Assembly (NCBI GenBank): GCA_030248195.1
Contig: JASAND010004338.1
Span: forward strand, 1 to 64,000
DNA from: Trissonchulus latispiculum
Taxonomy: Eukaryota; Nematoda; Enoplea; Enoplida; Ironidae
Direction: 5' to 3'
DNA length: 64,000 nt
Shown one piece after another: positions 46,601 through 54,850 of the stretch; within the stretch, counting starts at the first letter, position 1, and every line of letters begins with the position of its first letter. A program made the translations under genes and the position numbers. A model generated the notes under the pieces. The model searched no databases and was not told the DNA's origin. It saw only the letters and a program-made list of their open reading frames with translations.

Positions 46601-49600
46601 AGAGTGCTGCTCAAGTACAGCACGGCCTATAACTAGCTACAGATACGTTGCAATTGTCCAAAATTTCGCATATAACTGCAGAAGAGCAATTGAAATCGTA
46701 CCGTATAAGTTTGTATCATCGACAGTATAATTTGCATCTGGTTGCGCTGCAGTAGAGTGCTGCTCAAGTACAGCACGGCCTAATACTAGCAACAGATAAA
46801 TAGCAATAGACTGAAATTCTGCAGGCACGTGCATGATAACATTACAAATCATGCCGAATAAGTCTACTACTTTGGCAGTGACGCTTGCGTCAGCAGAGTG
46901 CTGCTGAAGTACAGCATGGCTTATAACAAACTACATATAACTTTCTGCAACTTTCTAAAATATTCTTATTTGTAGTGGATGAGGGGTTTTCTGCCAAAAT
47001 CAAGACTAGTAGTACTTTTCAAGCTTCTTTGTTCTATGGCTTGGTTGACTGTTATATACGTAATTATTGGAGGAATTTTTAAAGTTTCTTTCATAAAACT
47101 TTAACATTTTTGCTTAAGGTTTACTGAGAACCTTAAAAATGAAATAGGACAAGAATAAAAATGCTCCGATGGAGCATGAAAAATGCAATATGGGTGACAC
47201 TGGGTTTTAAGCGGACAGAGGACTAGGTTTTAAAACGTTAATATGGGAGGGGCAGGTTGTAAATGCCAGGAGGACTAGGTTAAAAGCGCACTAATATGGA
47301 CCAGCTTCGCTGAACAACCCATATTCGCGGGTACGCATGCTCCACTCCGCATTTGACCATTATTGTCTTAAGTTCTAAATTCGTCAGCTTTCCAGGCGAG
47401 CTTGCTGATTTTGAAATATTAGGCTTTATATACTTCAATCGTTTTATATGGAGCTGCGAGAGCACAATTTGTGACACCAATTTTTACTGCATATACGTAT
47501 GCTGTATTAAGTGTTGCATTATATACATGTGTAAGTGTTGTCTATATATGCATTAATTTAATTAATTAAATCAAGTTACATATTATGTAATTATTAAGTA
47601 TTACGAACACAACTACAAATATAGTTGCAGACCCAGAGCTGTGCTCACAAATTGGTAAACTGTTACTGGTAAACAGCCACCAGCATCAGTCCGGGTAGTT
47701 TCCGCGAATATGGGTTGTTCAGCGAAGCTGGTCCATATTAGTGCGCTTTTAACCTAGTCCTCCTGGCATTTACAACCTGCCCCTCCCATATTAACGTTTT
47801 AAAACCTAGTCCTCTGTCCGCTTAAAACCCAGTGTCACCCATATTGCATTTTTCATGCTCCATCGGAGCATTTTTATTCTTGTTATGTAATCAGCTCGCT
47901 ACACCCTCTGCACGCTACCGGCCGCTACCCCCACCCCCCCCCCCTCATAAAATCAGACTTCCCTTATCAAAGCAAATTCGCTTGCTATGCTTGCACGCTG
48001 AAGCTCGAAAATACAACTAGCCAATTGGTCCAAAGTGCGTCTGTTGCCTGCGGAAATAGCGGGCGAATTTCTTCGATAATTTATGGGGAGTCAGCTGAAA
48101 TCGCGCGTCGACTGATTTCTAGCTGATAATACATAGCGTATGATGCTTGTCATACTGTTATGTATTGTGTACTCTTGCTTAAACTAGCGGAAGCCCAAAT
48201 TTTTACGCTACTCTTTCATGAAAAGGCCCTGGACTACTGGAATTTGTATATATCCACTAAGCTTGCAAACTGAATTATGTTTTCTGTATTGACAATTGGT
48301 TAATTAGTACGCTGGTGGGGGGTGGAGGTTGGTTTTTAGTTTTTGTGATTTTTTCTTTCTATTTATCGGCTGTTTCTGTTTTTTTATTGAATTCTTTGCT
48401 GCTGATTTCAGGTAAGGACGTGTTTGAGGCCTTCTATAAGAAGGATTTGGCCAAGCGTCTTCTGCTGGGGAAAAGTGCCTCCGTTGACGCCGAAAAGTCG
48501 ATGCTGTCAAAGCTGAAGCAAGGTGATTGTGGTTGTGGTGCTAAATTCTGGACATTTTTGAGAACGTTTATTAAAATTATTAATTAAATTAAGGAAAGTA
48601 TCTGAAAAATACACTAACATTTTTGGCTATTTTTGCTTGCAATAAATCTCCCTCTTTGTAGTCCCCGGGGAAAACACTTTTAACTTGTCCTGAGTTTGGG
48701 GGGGGGGCGTCGGTTTTATGTCCTTTTTGTTCGGGAGGGGGGCGTTCGGACCAAGAAAATGTCTAGTCTAAGAGTTGCATACTGTTGTTAATTCTTCGTC
48801 ATAGGTTTTTTGATACGCCACGTTTGGATGGGGCGGGGTGGGGTCGGGGTGGGGTTTTCTATCATCAAAACTGATGTCGAATGTATTTACTTTTGTGTTA
48901 AAGTTTCTCCCGTTCCCCCAACTTTCCAAATACATGTTTCTAAATTATGATGCTTTACGAAATAAAGTATATATATGGTATGGTATAATGATTTTACTTT
49001 TTATTTTAACGTTCACATTAACTATATTCGATGTTCGTATACATTATAACGTGCTGTTGATAATTGGCTTATGTGAAGCGTACGGTATACAAAATGTTTA
49101 GTGCGTACGTACGTATATATAATAAATTTGTTTAGAAAATTAACTTTCTTGTTCTTTATTATTGTACTGGTTAATAAATACGTAGATACGTAATGGTAAT
49201 GTATGTGGTGTGTATAATATTTATTTCCACTGCGTTTGTAGAATGTGGTGCCGGATTTACCAGCAAACTGGAGGGCATGTTTAAGGATATGGAGCTCTCA
49301 AAGGAACTCGGTCTCGGCTTTAAACAGGTTTAGTTTCAATACAGTAAAATGTAGACACTTTTTATGCTGTGACAATTTTTTCATCTCTAGTTCAGTTTTT
49401 ACTGATTTATGATAGCGCCTTGCTTGGTTTTGAAATTTTTGGGGTTTATTCTATGGCGGGACAGGGGGTGTACTTTATAGATTTTTATTGTGTTCTTCAG
49501 ACCTAAAATTTTGTCAAAATTCTTCCGGTATAAGCGTATATGTGTTTTTGTTGGCGGTTTTCTCTACGATTTTTTGTTTGTTTTTTCAATTTTGATGTAC

Positions 49601-52600
49601 TTTCTTTTAATTTTTGCAGTATCTGCAGATTATGTCGGGTCTGTCCTGGTCCATTGACATGACGGTCAGCATTCTAACGATGGGCAACTGGCCCACCTAT
49701 ACCCCCATGGATGTTCATATGCCTGGAATTGTGAGTCTATACCCTAAATTGTGGATAAATAAAATTAAAATGAATGAAATTAAAATAAAATATTAATATT
49801 ATTAATATTATTATTTTTCCTTAGTCGTACTACAGTCTGTTATTAATAGCTTTTTACAGTTGCTTCGTCGTTTTGTTGTTGTCTGCGCTATTTCAAGTAT
49901 CATCATCATCATCATATCTTAAACGCTTGATATGATCAGAATACCCAATTCTTAATGGGAGCGTCTTAGTTTGACGGATAAGAAAAGTTGAAAATTATGT
50001 TAGAGAAATTGCTAAATATATATAGTGTAAGAGAATTAAATGTTTCAATAGCGCTTTAATGGCAAAATTTAAAAATTTTCTCAACTTCTGGGGGTTTGTC
50101 TCCCATAACCCCCGATTTGTGTCTTAGGTTGTCGCTTTCGGTTGTGACAAGTCGAAAATATGAACCGTAGGAACCTTTTAGATTAATATTAAAACTTGCA
50201 TTGCAGTATATACCTAGTCTGCTTACGATAGTTAAGCAAAAAATACGAAATCCCCCTCCAAAGTTATCTGTTAAACCTTCCCCCCGAAAATTTTTTGTAC
50301 TTTTGCTACTTGTCTTACTATTTCTTCTGCATTTTTAGATGGTTGAATACCAGGAGATTTTCAAGAAATTCTATCTAGCCAAGCACAGTGGTAGAAAGCT
50401 GCAATGGCAATCGTCGCTGGGACAGTGTTTGCTCAAGGCCAATTTTAAGGAAAATGTACGTGCAATATTAATGAATTAGTTAATCAATTAATTAGTTAAT
50501 TGGCCTGCGTACCTATTTCTCATCTCATCTCATTACCTCATCAAACAACAACTGAATAGATTTTTGCCTCAATTTTTAAGAGTGGATTACGAATCATGAA
50601 TCATTTTTAAGAAGATTGCGCAACCGTACCTAACCAATTTTTAGAGAGCAAAAATAAACACTATTTTGGTTGTTAATTAGCCTTTAAATTAATACTGCTT
50701 TAATTGTTTTTATTTAGACGGTAAAAGAGCTTCAGGTATCTTTGTTTCAAACCCTAATCCTGTTGCTGTTCAATGAGAAAGATACGTGGACTTTGGAGGA
50801 GATCAAAACTGCCACAAATTTGGGTAGGTTCTAAATAAATTGAAAGATTGGTTTCATAGCATTTTATTAAGTAAAGGTTTTCATTGCCAACCCCTGTGCG
50901 GTTTGATACCGAAGTTTTTGTTGTACTATAGGGAGTAAGTGTAGGATGTTTTTAAATGTCGACGATTAATTGCGGATAAATTGATTAATTGATGTCTAAT
51001 TATAATTACTGATTAATTTTACGGACATGTTACTAAGAGATTTAATAGTCTTAATTAATTTGAGATGTGGTTGAATTGAAACGAACACTTCAATCTCTGG
51101 CCTGTGGGAAATACAGGGTCATTACCAAAAATCCTAAGGTTTGCAATACTTCTCTGACATATTTTGTTGAGATTAACTTAGAGTTGTGTCAGATTCACAT
51201 TTCACAGAAGTAAGTAGGGTTCCTGCTATTAATACTAAGATAAAGTGTATTTTGTTGTCTTGATAGTTTTTGCTTAGCTTTAAATCGAATAATAATTTTA
51301 TTTTTAGTCGACTAAAATAAAATGTAGCTATTTAATTGAATTTCATTTATAAAATTAAATAATTACATTTCAGGCTGTGTACTGCTCGGAATCCAGCTGA
51401 TTAATATAATCAATATTTAATTAATATTTTACTGAATTAACTTGAATTATAATTATTACGCCTGTTTTTTTCCTGTTGCGTTGTGTTTTTTCCAGGGCAA
51501 AGATATTGAGGAGGGTGACGAGTTTGTGTTCAACTCTGGGTTCACGTCGCCCCGTATTCGGATCAAGATCAACGAGATCCAGATGCGGGAGACGGAACAG
51601 GAGCAGCAGGCCACGACGGAGCAGGTCTTTGCGGATCGCCAGTACCAGATTGACGCCGCCATCGTTCGCATCATGAAGACTCGCAAAACCCTCTCCCACA
51701 ATCTCCTCCTCACGGAGCTGTTTTCGCAGCTTCGATTTCCGGCAAAGGTACCCCCCTTTTTGTTTGGATAATGTTGTTGTGCTATTTGTTTTTGGCCCGT
51801 TGGCTCCACTCCTGTTTCGGACTAAAGGCTTTTGCCACAGTGACTGCTGAGTGTGTGTAGGGCAGGGCGTTTTTCATTATTTCTTTATGATTGGCGTCGT
51901 GTATGCCGCCTGCTAGTCTCCGTTTACCTCATTTTCTTGATGTTTTTGCACATACTACTGGGCTTTTTCTAGGCGAAAAAAGTGGGGGTGGGGAGAGTGG
52001 GGGGAACCCAAAAGTGAGGTGGGAATCCAAAGTGGTCTAAAATCGCTAATAACGCAGTAAAAATAGCCTGTTTTCTACATATACTGCTATAACTATGTTA
52101 AAAAGGCTCAAAAATCGAGTTTGAGCACCAAAATAGACGATTTTGGACAAACGATTCCGGCGAAGCCGGAAAATTTTTGAAAATTTTGACCAAAAATCCT
52201 TAAAATTTGGCATTTTCTGGGCACCTTATGGTGAGTGGCGGGGAAGCCCAAAAAAGTGGGGGTGGGGCCGAGGGGGGGGGGGTAAGGGATCGAGTGGGGG
52301 GAACCCAAAAAGTGGGGGGGCACCCCTCCCCCCAGTAAAAAAGCCCAGTACTATGCTGTTATGCAAAGCGTAAACACACACATCCTTTGCTCGATAACGG
52401 CAAAGTTGCACATCGGCTAGTCAGTCGAAATGGGGCACGCTCACTCGCTCTGTGTAAACGTGCTGAAGCCAGAACATACTTGCAGTGGTCATTCACTACA
52501 GAGTTGACATGTCATATTCTTGTTATGTGTTTTGTACTCTTGTTCGATCAAATGTATACCTAAATTCTAGGGATGCACCGGGGCCAAAAATTAGCAAAAT

Positions 52601-53118
52601 TTTGTAAATTTTTGACATTTTTTGACCAAAACTTTGAATTTTTGAAAGTCAAAAAGTGTTACAAATTGTTTGTTTTCCCGCCGATATGAATGAAAACAAT
52701 GATAGTAACGTTTGTATAACAAAAATTATTGCAAAATTTAAATTTTCAAGAAAATTTTTGAAAATTTTCAATTTGGACCCCCAATTTCCAGGCCCCGGCC
52801 CCGGCCCCGGTAGTGGCGGCCCCGGTGCATCTCTACTAAATTCATTGGCATACTCTGATGACCGATGTGGGTTTGAAATCAGATTTGACCAAATAAATGA
52901 GGCCAATCTTGCAAAAGAATCAACGTATACCAAAATGAACGAGAGGAACTACTTTTTCGACCCGATTTTTTTGTTTGTATTATTTTTTGTTTTATTTGCA
53001 TTTTTTGACTATTTTGTTTCAGCCTGGTGATTTGAAGAAGCGCATAGAAAGCCTGATTGACAGAGACTATATGTGTCGTGATAAGGAAGATTCTAATCAG
53101 TATCATTATGTTGCTTAA
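31057..53118 (+). CDS. CUL4: Cullin-4, complete coding sequence in 19 exons (901 aa)
   Basis: Join 31057-31624, 32167-32282, 33903-34076, 34731-34804, 35120-35282, 38447-38536, 38654-38804, 38960-39078, 39899-40091, 40681-40718, 43047-43113, 48412-48522, 49242-49327, 49620-49730, 50339-50455, 50718-50823, 51065-51138, 51496-51747, 53023-53118. All introns are GT-AG and the total is 2706 nt in one frame. Cullin-4 is the scaffold of CRL4 ubiquitin ligases. The [10 protein letters not shown] strand near residue 183 and the N-terminal cullin repeats bind DDB1, and the C-terminal domain binds RBX1 (family knowledge). Visible landmarks are [43 protein letters not shown] and [13 protein letters not shown] with neddylation lysine K847. 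A 180-residue Ser/Pro-rich N-terminus with LKRKLD resembles vertebrate CUL4B rather than the shorter CUL4A. An in-frame TAG at 31039 supports the start. Confidence 0.95.
32167..32282 (+). CDS. CUL4: CUL4 exon 2
   Basis: Acceptor TTTCAG; encodes [20 protein letters not shown] to LEELYQ, residues 190-228, start of the N-terminal cullin repeats. Donor CAG/GTGGGC. Confidence 0.93.
32558..32885. mobile_element. GGGCTT-type TIR element (copy 2) with CGCTGAAC target duplication
   Basis: Element 32566-32877 has ends TCTGCTTATTCTAGGG and CTAGAATAAGCCC. CGCTGAAC occurs on both sides (32558-32565, 32878-32885). A repeat relative at 45943-45972 reads GGGTCGCTGAACACGA without the insertion, an empty site. 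It is in CUL4 intron 2. Confidence 0.85.
32930..33148 (+). repeat. Degenerate copies of the 147-bp-type repeat
   Basis: Contains AAAGYCTTCAAAACTRGT and CGAACAACTTTTGTCATTA, the same words as the 41.8-kb array. The SINE at 33160 has inserted into this repeat, which resumes at 33521-33620. Confidence 0.6.
33149..33531 (-). mobile_element. tRNA-Leu-derived SINE with 11-bp target duplication
   Basis: Element 33160-33520 is flanked by AAACTATCAAA (33149-33159, 33521-33531). Read on the minus strand it starts GAGTCGGGATGGCCGAGTGG, a type II tRNA head with a perfect A box, then GGTTCGATCCC as B box. The body contains a 46-49 bp direct duplication (33229-33320). It is in CUL4 intron 2, antisense to the gene. 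Confidence 0.85.
33650..33850. repeat. Decayed relative of the 47-kb inverted-repeat element
   Basis: Shares ACAAGAAATAAAAATGCTCC and the spaced words AATATGAGC with the arms at 47149-47330, but is much diverged and has no second arm. Confidence 0.5.
33903..34076 (+). CDS. CUL4: CUL4 exon 3
   Basis: Acceptor TTATAG; encodes [12 protein letters not shown], then CWQSHCNHM, residues 229-286, the first cullin-repeat helices. Donor ATG/GTCAGT. Confidence 0.95.
34731..34804 (+). CDS. CUL4: CUL4 exon 4
   Basis: Encodes [20 protein letters not shown], a nearly invariant cullin-4 helix, with the codon for Trp311 split across the next intron. Bounded by TTGTAG and G/GTAAGC. Confidence 0.95.
35120..35282 (+). 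CDS. CUL4: CUL4 exon 5
   Basis: Acceptor TTCTAG; encodes [13 protein letters not shown], then [17 protein letters not shown], to residue 365. Phase 0 end. The following intron (3.2 kb) hosts several mobile elements. Confidence 0.95.
35311..36471. mobile_element. 1.16-kb TIR/hairpin element in CUL4 intron 5
   Basis: Ends AGGGCCTCTTCGTGCACCGG and CGCGCGCGAAAAGACCCT are inverted. Long inner arms 35378-35615 and 36183-36423 are near-identical inverted copies containing TCTGACCAAAAAATGTAG. No reading frame of note. TSD not resolved. Confidence 0.75.
35616..35879. mobile_element. 264-bp palindromic MITE nested in the 35.3-kb element
   Basis: Ends AGTCCAATCTAAGCTGAATC and GATTCAGCTTACATTGGACT are inverted, and the arms extend about 105 bp each (including TATAAAGTTTTTGTGGCTAC), leaving a spacer of about 50 bp. 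Confidence 0.75.
36642..37190. mobile_element. hAT-type element with GTGTTAGC target duplication (CUL4 intron 5)
   Basis: Element 36650-37182 has ends containing GCGTAGCCAG in inverted orientation, as in hAT GGCGTAGCCAGG termini. GTGTTAGC lies at 36642-36649 and 37183-37190. Inside is a separate TIR unit with three CCCGTCATATGACGGG palindromes. Confidence 0.8.
36716..37005. mobile_element. Small TIR unit with three CCCGTCATATGACGGG palindromes
   Basis: Starts TTAACCCTTTCGCTGCC, with the inverted GGCAGCGAAAGAGC at about 36992. The palindrome occurs near 36738, 36777 and 36899 (first two complete, third CCCGTCATATGACGGGC). TTAACCCT is a piggyBac-like end (inference). The right TTAA is missing. 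Similar ends occur at 54286 and 62836. Confidence 0.6.
37320..37560. repeat. Single copy of the 163-bp plus 147-bp repeat pair
   Basis: One unit of each repeat found as arrays at 41.4-42.5 kb, in the same order (GGAGATCCATAATAGACTTA then TTTTTCAAAAGTGGTCAATT). It suggests the arrays grew from a dispersed element. Confidence 0.65.
37974..38217. mobile_element. GGGCTT-type element relative (degraded)
   Basis: Shares GTTTCTCTAGGC, ACTGTTATAACTAAG and CCGGCGAAGCCGGAAAATTT with 51974-52200. The right terminus is lost. Confidence 0.5.
38447..38536 (+). CDS. CUL4: CUL4 exon 6
   Basis: Encodes [20 protein letters not shown] through LLEKLE, residues 366-395, matching the IYxxxFExxFLxxT..LYxAE cullin signature. 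Confidence 0.95.
38654..38804 (+). CDS. CUL4: CUL4 exon 7
   Basis: Acceptor TATTTCAG; encodes [19 protein letters not shown] to EQLLDK, residues 396-445. It corresponds to the YLxHVxKRLEEExDR segment of other cullin-4 proteins. Confidence 0.95.
38960..39078 (+). CDS. CUL4: CUL4 exon 8
   Basis: Encodes [20 protein letters not shown] to AGYLK, to residue 485. The donor K/GTCCCG is weaker than consensus but joins in frame to the next conserved exon. Confidence 0.92.
39235..39490. mobile_element. GGGCTT-type element relative (partial)
   Basis: Contains AAAAATCTAGTTTTAGTACC, AAAACTTCAGGCGAAGCAGG and TTTTCTGGGCACCTTATGGT as in 52100-52230. Boundaries not visible. In CUL4 intron 8. Confidence 0.5.
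39899..40091 (+). CDS. CUL4: CUL4 exon 9
   Basis: Acceptor GTTACAG; encodes [20 protein letters not shown] then [16 protein letters not shown], residues 486-549. The FINxRxNKPAELIAKYVD motif marks the start of the cullin homology domain. Confidence 0.95.
40681..40718 (+). CDS. CUL4: CUL4 exon 10 (38-nt microexon)
   Basis: Encodes [13 protein letters not shown], completing the NKPAELIAK-VDSKLR motif. Acceptor TTTTTCAG; donor AAG/GTTTGT. A GC-rich 11-bp hairpin begins 20 nt after the donor. Confidence 0.93.
40739..40764 (+). repeat. Hairpin 20 nt downstream of CUL4 exon 10 donor
   Basis: ATAGGGGTCGC and its complement are separated by GGCA, followed by ATAATATGTGTCAAAAG. A related hairpin with the same 3' words is at 45198-45231, marking a dispersed family. 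Confidence 0.7.
41385..41825. repeat. 163-bp tandem array, about 2.6 copies
   Basis: GGTTCCACTTTGC recurs at 41455, 41618 and 41781. Each unit holds TCGGAAACCGCTTCCTGGAG and CTCTCAAAACTTTGTCTATA. Frames running through it on both strands are repeat artefacts. In CUL4 intron 10. Confidence 0.9.
41828..42502. repeat. 147-bp tandem array, about 4.6 copies
   Basis: TCAAAAATGAAAG recurs at 41828, 41975, 42121, 42270 and 42417 (periods 146-149). Copies are nearly identical and include GTGGGGTGGGGTGGGGACTT. Located in CUL4 intron 10 directly after the 163-bp array. Confidence 0.95.
42503..43046. other. AT-rich end of CUL4 intron 10
   Basis: TATA/ATATAC-rich sequence and T-rich run into the exon 11 acceptor. 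No other feature seen. Confidence 0.5.
43047..43113 (+). CDS. CUL4: CUL4 exon 11
   Basis: Encodes [20 protein letters not shown] then IH, residues 563-584. Donor G/GTAAGA. A hAT insertion begins 30 nt into the intron. Confidence 0.95.
43144..44980. mobile_element. hAT-type element, 1.82 kb, with GTGTATGT target duplication
   Basis: Element 43152-44972 begins CAGGGATGGGCGCGG and ends CCGGAAAAAACCAACCCTA, hAT-like inverted ends. GTGTATGT is at 43144-43151 and 44973-44980. It lies 30 nt inside CUL4 intron 11 and contains a nested TTAA element (43358-44351). No transposase frame remains. Confidence 0.85.
43358..44351. mobile_element. TTAA element C, uninterrupted copy nested in the hAT element
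   Basis: Left TTGAGGGGGTGATTCC (one change from TTAA) and right GGAATCACCACCTTAA are inverted ends. It serves as the reference for the interrupted copy at 4331-18430: same order of sequence, no insertions. Confidence 0.8.
45198..45231 (+). repeat. Hairpin related to 40739-40764
   Basis: TTATAGGGGAGGCGC pairs with GCGCTCCCCCTATAA (one mismatch region), loop GACA, followed by TATGGGTGTAAAAG. Confidence 0.7.
46266..46970. repeat. 152-bp tandem array, about 4.5 copies
   Basis: GAGTGCTGCTCAAGTACAGC-type words recur at about 46294, 46447, 46600, 46753 and 46898, each followed by ACGGCCTATAACTAGCTAC-type sequence. Copies are more diverged than those of the 147-bp array. In CUL4 intron 11. Confidence 0.85.
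47149..47883. mobile_element. 735-bp element with perfect 182-bp terminal inverted repeats
   Basis: Arms 47149-47330 and 47702-47883 are identical in inverted orientation over all 182 bases by direct comparison. They start ACAAGAATAAAAATGCTCC. The spacer is AT-rich. Flanks give no clear target duplication. No coding frame was seen. CUL4 intron 11. Confidence 0.9.
48412..48522 (+). CDS. CUL4: CUL4 exon 12
   Basis: Encodes [20 protein letters not shown] then [17 protein letters not shown], the most conserved cullin signature, contacting RBX1 in known structures. Acceptor GATTTCAG; donor AAG/GTGATT. Confidence 0.97.
48640..48860. other. G-rich intronic sequence (CUL4 intron 12)
   Basis: G-runs and GGGGCGGGGTGGGGTCGGGG-like words near 48830, potential G-quadruplex on the sense strand. 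No other feature. Confidence 0.5.
49242..49327 (+). CDS. CUL4: CUL4 exon 13
   Basis: Encodes [20 protein letters not shown] then KELGLGFKQ. The KELGLGF segment replaces the usual KDIMIQF of vertebrates, a local difference in an otherwise near-identical region. Confidence 0.95.
49620..49730 (+). CDS. CUL4: CUL4 exon 14
   Basis: Encodes [20 protein letters not shown] then [17 protein letters not shown], residues 651-687. Matches the ILTMGYWPTY..M.V..P signature. Confidence 0.95.
49740..50330. other. CUL4 intron 14
   Basis: AT-rich with a CATCATCATCATCAT microsatellite at about 49901. No mobile terminus recognised. Confidence 0.5.
50339..50455 (+). CDS. CUL4: CUL4 exon 15
   Basis: Encodes [20 protein letters not shown] then [19 protein letters not shown], residues 688-726. 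Acceptor TTTTTAG; donor AAT/GTACGT. Confidence 0.95.
50718..50823 (+). CDS. CUL4: CUL4 exon 16
   Basis: Encodes [20 protein letters not shown] then [15 protein letters not shown], residues 727-761. Ends with one base of the next Asp codon. Confidence 0.94.
51065..51138 (+). CDS. CUL4: CUL4 exon 17
   Basis: Encodes [20 protein letters not shown] then TKNPK, to residue 786. The acceptor TAATTAATTTGAG has a poor pyrimidine tract, but the protein match and phase are exact. Confidence 0.9.
51496..51747 (+). CDS. CUL4: CUL4 exon 18 (neddylation site)
   Basis: Encodes residues 787-870: [44 protein letters not shown] and [18 protein letters not shown]847 in VRIMK is the conserved NEDD8 acceptor of cullins (family knowledge). 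Confidence 0.97.
51970..52348. mobile_element. GGGCTT-type TIR element (copy 3, CUL4 intron 18)
   Basis: Left TGGGCTTTTTCTAGG near 51959-51973, right CCCCAGTAAAAAAGCCCA. ATACTAC and GTACTAT flank it, compatible with a decayed 7-bp duplication. The interior matches 37974-38217 and 39235-39490. Confidence 0.65.
52560..52843. mobile_element. hAT-type element, 268 bp, with CTAAATTC target duplication
   Basis: Element 52568-52835 begins TAGGGATGCACCGGGGCC and ends GGCCCCGGTGCATCTCTA, the TAGRGATGCACCG type of hAT end. CTAAATTC flanks it exactly at 52560-52567 and 52836-52843. In CUL4 intron 18. Confidence 0.9.
53023..53118 (+). CDS. CUL4: CUL4 exon 19 (stop)
   Basis: Encodes [20 protein letters not shown] then [11 protein letters not shown] and TAA at 53116-53118, the usual winged-helix end of cullins with terminal Y-x-A. 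Confidence 0.97.
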   Translation, partial: PGDLKKRIESLIDRDYMCRDKEDSNQYHYVA

Positions 53119-53569
53119 CAACTCCCCACCTCGAGATATAATTTAAATTTAAATTTTAATTTAAATCCACAATTTCTCTCTCTCCGCCTCCTGCCTCGCC
53201 CTCCCTACCGGTTTAGGACAATTTAATTTATTTTAAGAAAATTCTATTGGCTTTTACACATTGTCCTGTTTACGTAAATGTTTTCATTTAGATTGGTTTG
53301 TAGTATTTTTCTATGCCAGAAATTTTTTAAAGATGGTTATGGAATTTACTGCTGTTAGAAACCATAACTGGAATGTAATTCTAAGTATTTTTGACATAGT
53401 GCTAAACTAACCAGCCACGGGGGGCTGATAAAATCTTTTGGGAACTGTTGCAGTTGCCCCCACCCTCCCTCGGGAAAGATAGGGGAGGGTCAGCCAGAAC
53501 TACTGTTTCTCTAGGTATCATTCTTTGGCCTATACATAGGAAGTCTTTTAATGTACTCCAATAAAATTG

Positions 53570-53575
53570 CAACCT
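53570..53575 (+). terminator. CUL4 candidate poly(A) signal 1
   Basis: AATAAA 452 nt after the stop, followed by a T/GT-containing stretch. Proximal 3' UTR end candidate. Confidence 0.45.
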
Positions 53576-54147
53576 AATGTTTGTATGCATCTCTATCTCT
53601 GTGCTGTTCGTAGTCATGTTCTTTTGCTGATGGTTTTGTAAGGATTGTAATAGTGTGTGTGTGCTACTTTCTTAAAAATGTGTGGAAAATTTCTTTGGGA
53701 AGTGGGGACGGCTGCTTCCTCATTTTACATCAAAAGGGGTAGAAGTAACGTAGAGACTTAGAATCGGCGCTGTGTAACGTTTCTATCCAAACCCCCCCCC
53801 CCACCGTTTGTGTGGAAAGAATTATAACTGATAAATTAATTATTTAGCTTATTCTTTTCTACTTAGAAAAATGAAAAGCAAAACATGGACACTGAAGAAA
53901 ACATTTAAACTGTTTTTGGAATTTTTGGAATTTTGAAACACTTAACCGCTATTCTTCTGTTGTCTCTATTTATTTGTTTCTATTTCTATGATGTGGTTTT
54001 TGTCTGTAAATATGGTGTTCTACGTACATGTAAGTGGTATATGTACCATTGTATGTGGTACTTTATTGTTTAGGAATCTGCTATGTTTATACTATACTTA
54101 CTTACTTGTTTTGGAGGTTGTAGTAAAGAACACTGCAATGAAAAAGT

Positions 54148-54153
54148 AATAAA
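54148..54153 (+). terminator. CUL4 candidate poly(A) signal 2
   Basis: AATAAA followed within 10 nt by GTGTGAGTTTGTTGTT, a good downstream GT-rich element. A distal 3' UTR end, about 1.0 kb after the stop. Confidence 0.5.
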
Positions 54154-54285
54154 CGTGTGAGTTTGTTGTTACAGCGCTCGAGGGTTAAAACGAGTGTGTA
54201 TGTCGAATTTTGTAGCATTATTAGACCTACCTAATTATTATTTTAAAGTCACCTCTCTAAATAAATTATTGAGTTAATTTTAATG

Positions 54286-54640
54286 CGTTTAACCCTCTCT
54301 GTGCTAAACGGCCTTTAGTCCTCATTGAATGATAATATATTATGTAGTTTGGATTGGAGTCTGCCATTTCTTTCTGCACTTTGTGATTCTTGGTTGGTAT
54401 GTGTAGGTCCTTTTTGAAGCTAACGCTGTTGTAATCTTGTTTGGATGTTTTATTTGTACCCGTTTGGCTGCGTTCTTTGGTTTTGTGATTGCTGATTTTT
54501 TCTGTACCATACGTTATTGTTTTTGCTGCATTAAAGATACCTGGTAGTAGTTTTCTGGACATTTCTAGACCAATGTGGAAGTGGGGTTTTGGGCTAGCAG
54601 GGATCCGTTTGCTAAGCAATTCCCAATTATGTAACAATTG
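54286..54640. other. AT-rich region with TTAACCCTCT-type terminus; no gene accepted
   Basis: TTAACCCTCTCTGTGC at 54286 resembles a piggyBac-like end, but no partner end was found. A 123-codon minus-strand frame covers this area. It has no recognisable domain. Confidence 0.3.
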
Positions 54641-54728
54641 TAAAACAGGATTGGTTTTTTGGCATCATTGTGGTGCGTCCTGATACCCGGAGAAAAATGC
54701 TGCTGTCCGCGAACCAGCTAAAAAGTCA

Positions 54729-54850
54729 AGAGGCGGAGAAGCGAAGACCAAGGACAGTTCTCAAAACCAAACTGTCGTGCGGTTATTGCAGTCACCCTCT
54801 AAGGCAACCACTGTCGTTCATTGACCAGATTTGCTCCCTCTAGGTCTTAT
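54729..54850. repeat. Dispersed repeat 'GAGGCGGAGAAGCGAAG' (copy 1)
   Basis: Shares GAGGCGGAGA.RCGAAG..CA.GG.CAG and downstream GCAGTCACCCTCTAAGGCA with copies at 61143 and 63371. Confidence 0.6.

Noticed and set aside
54266..54637. 123-codon minus-strand open frame
   Set aside because: Lys/Asn/Thr-rich from AT-rich DNA, no recognisable domain, no splice context, and it begins beside a TTAACCCT-type repeat end.
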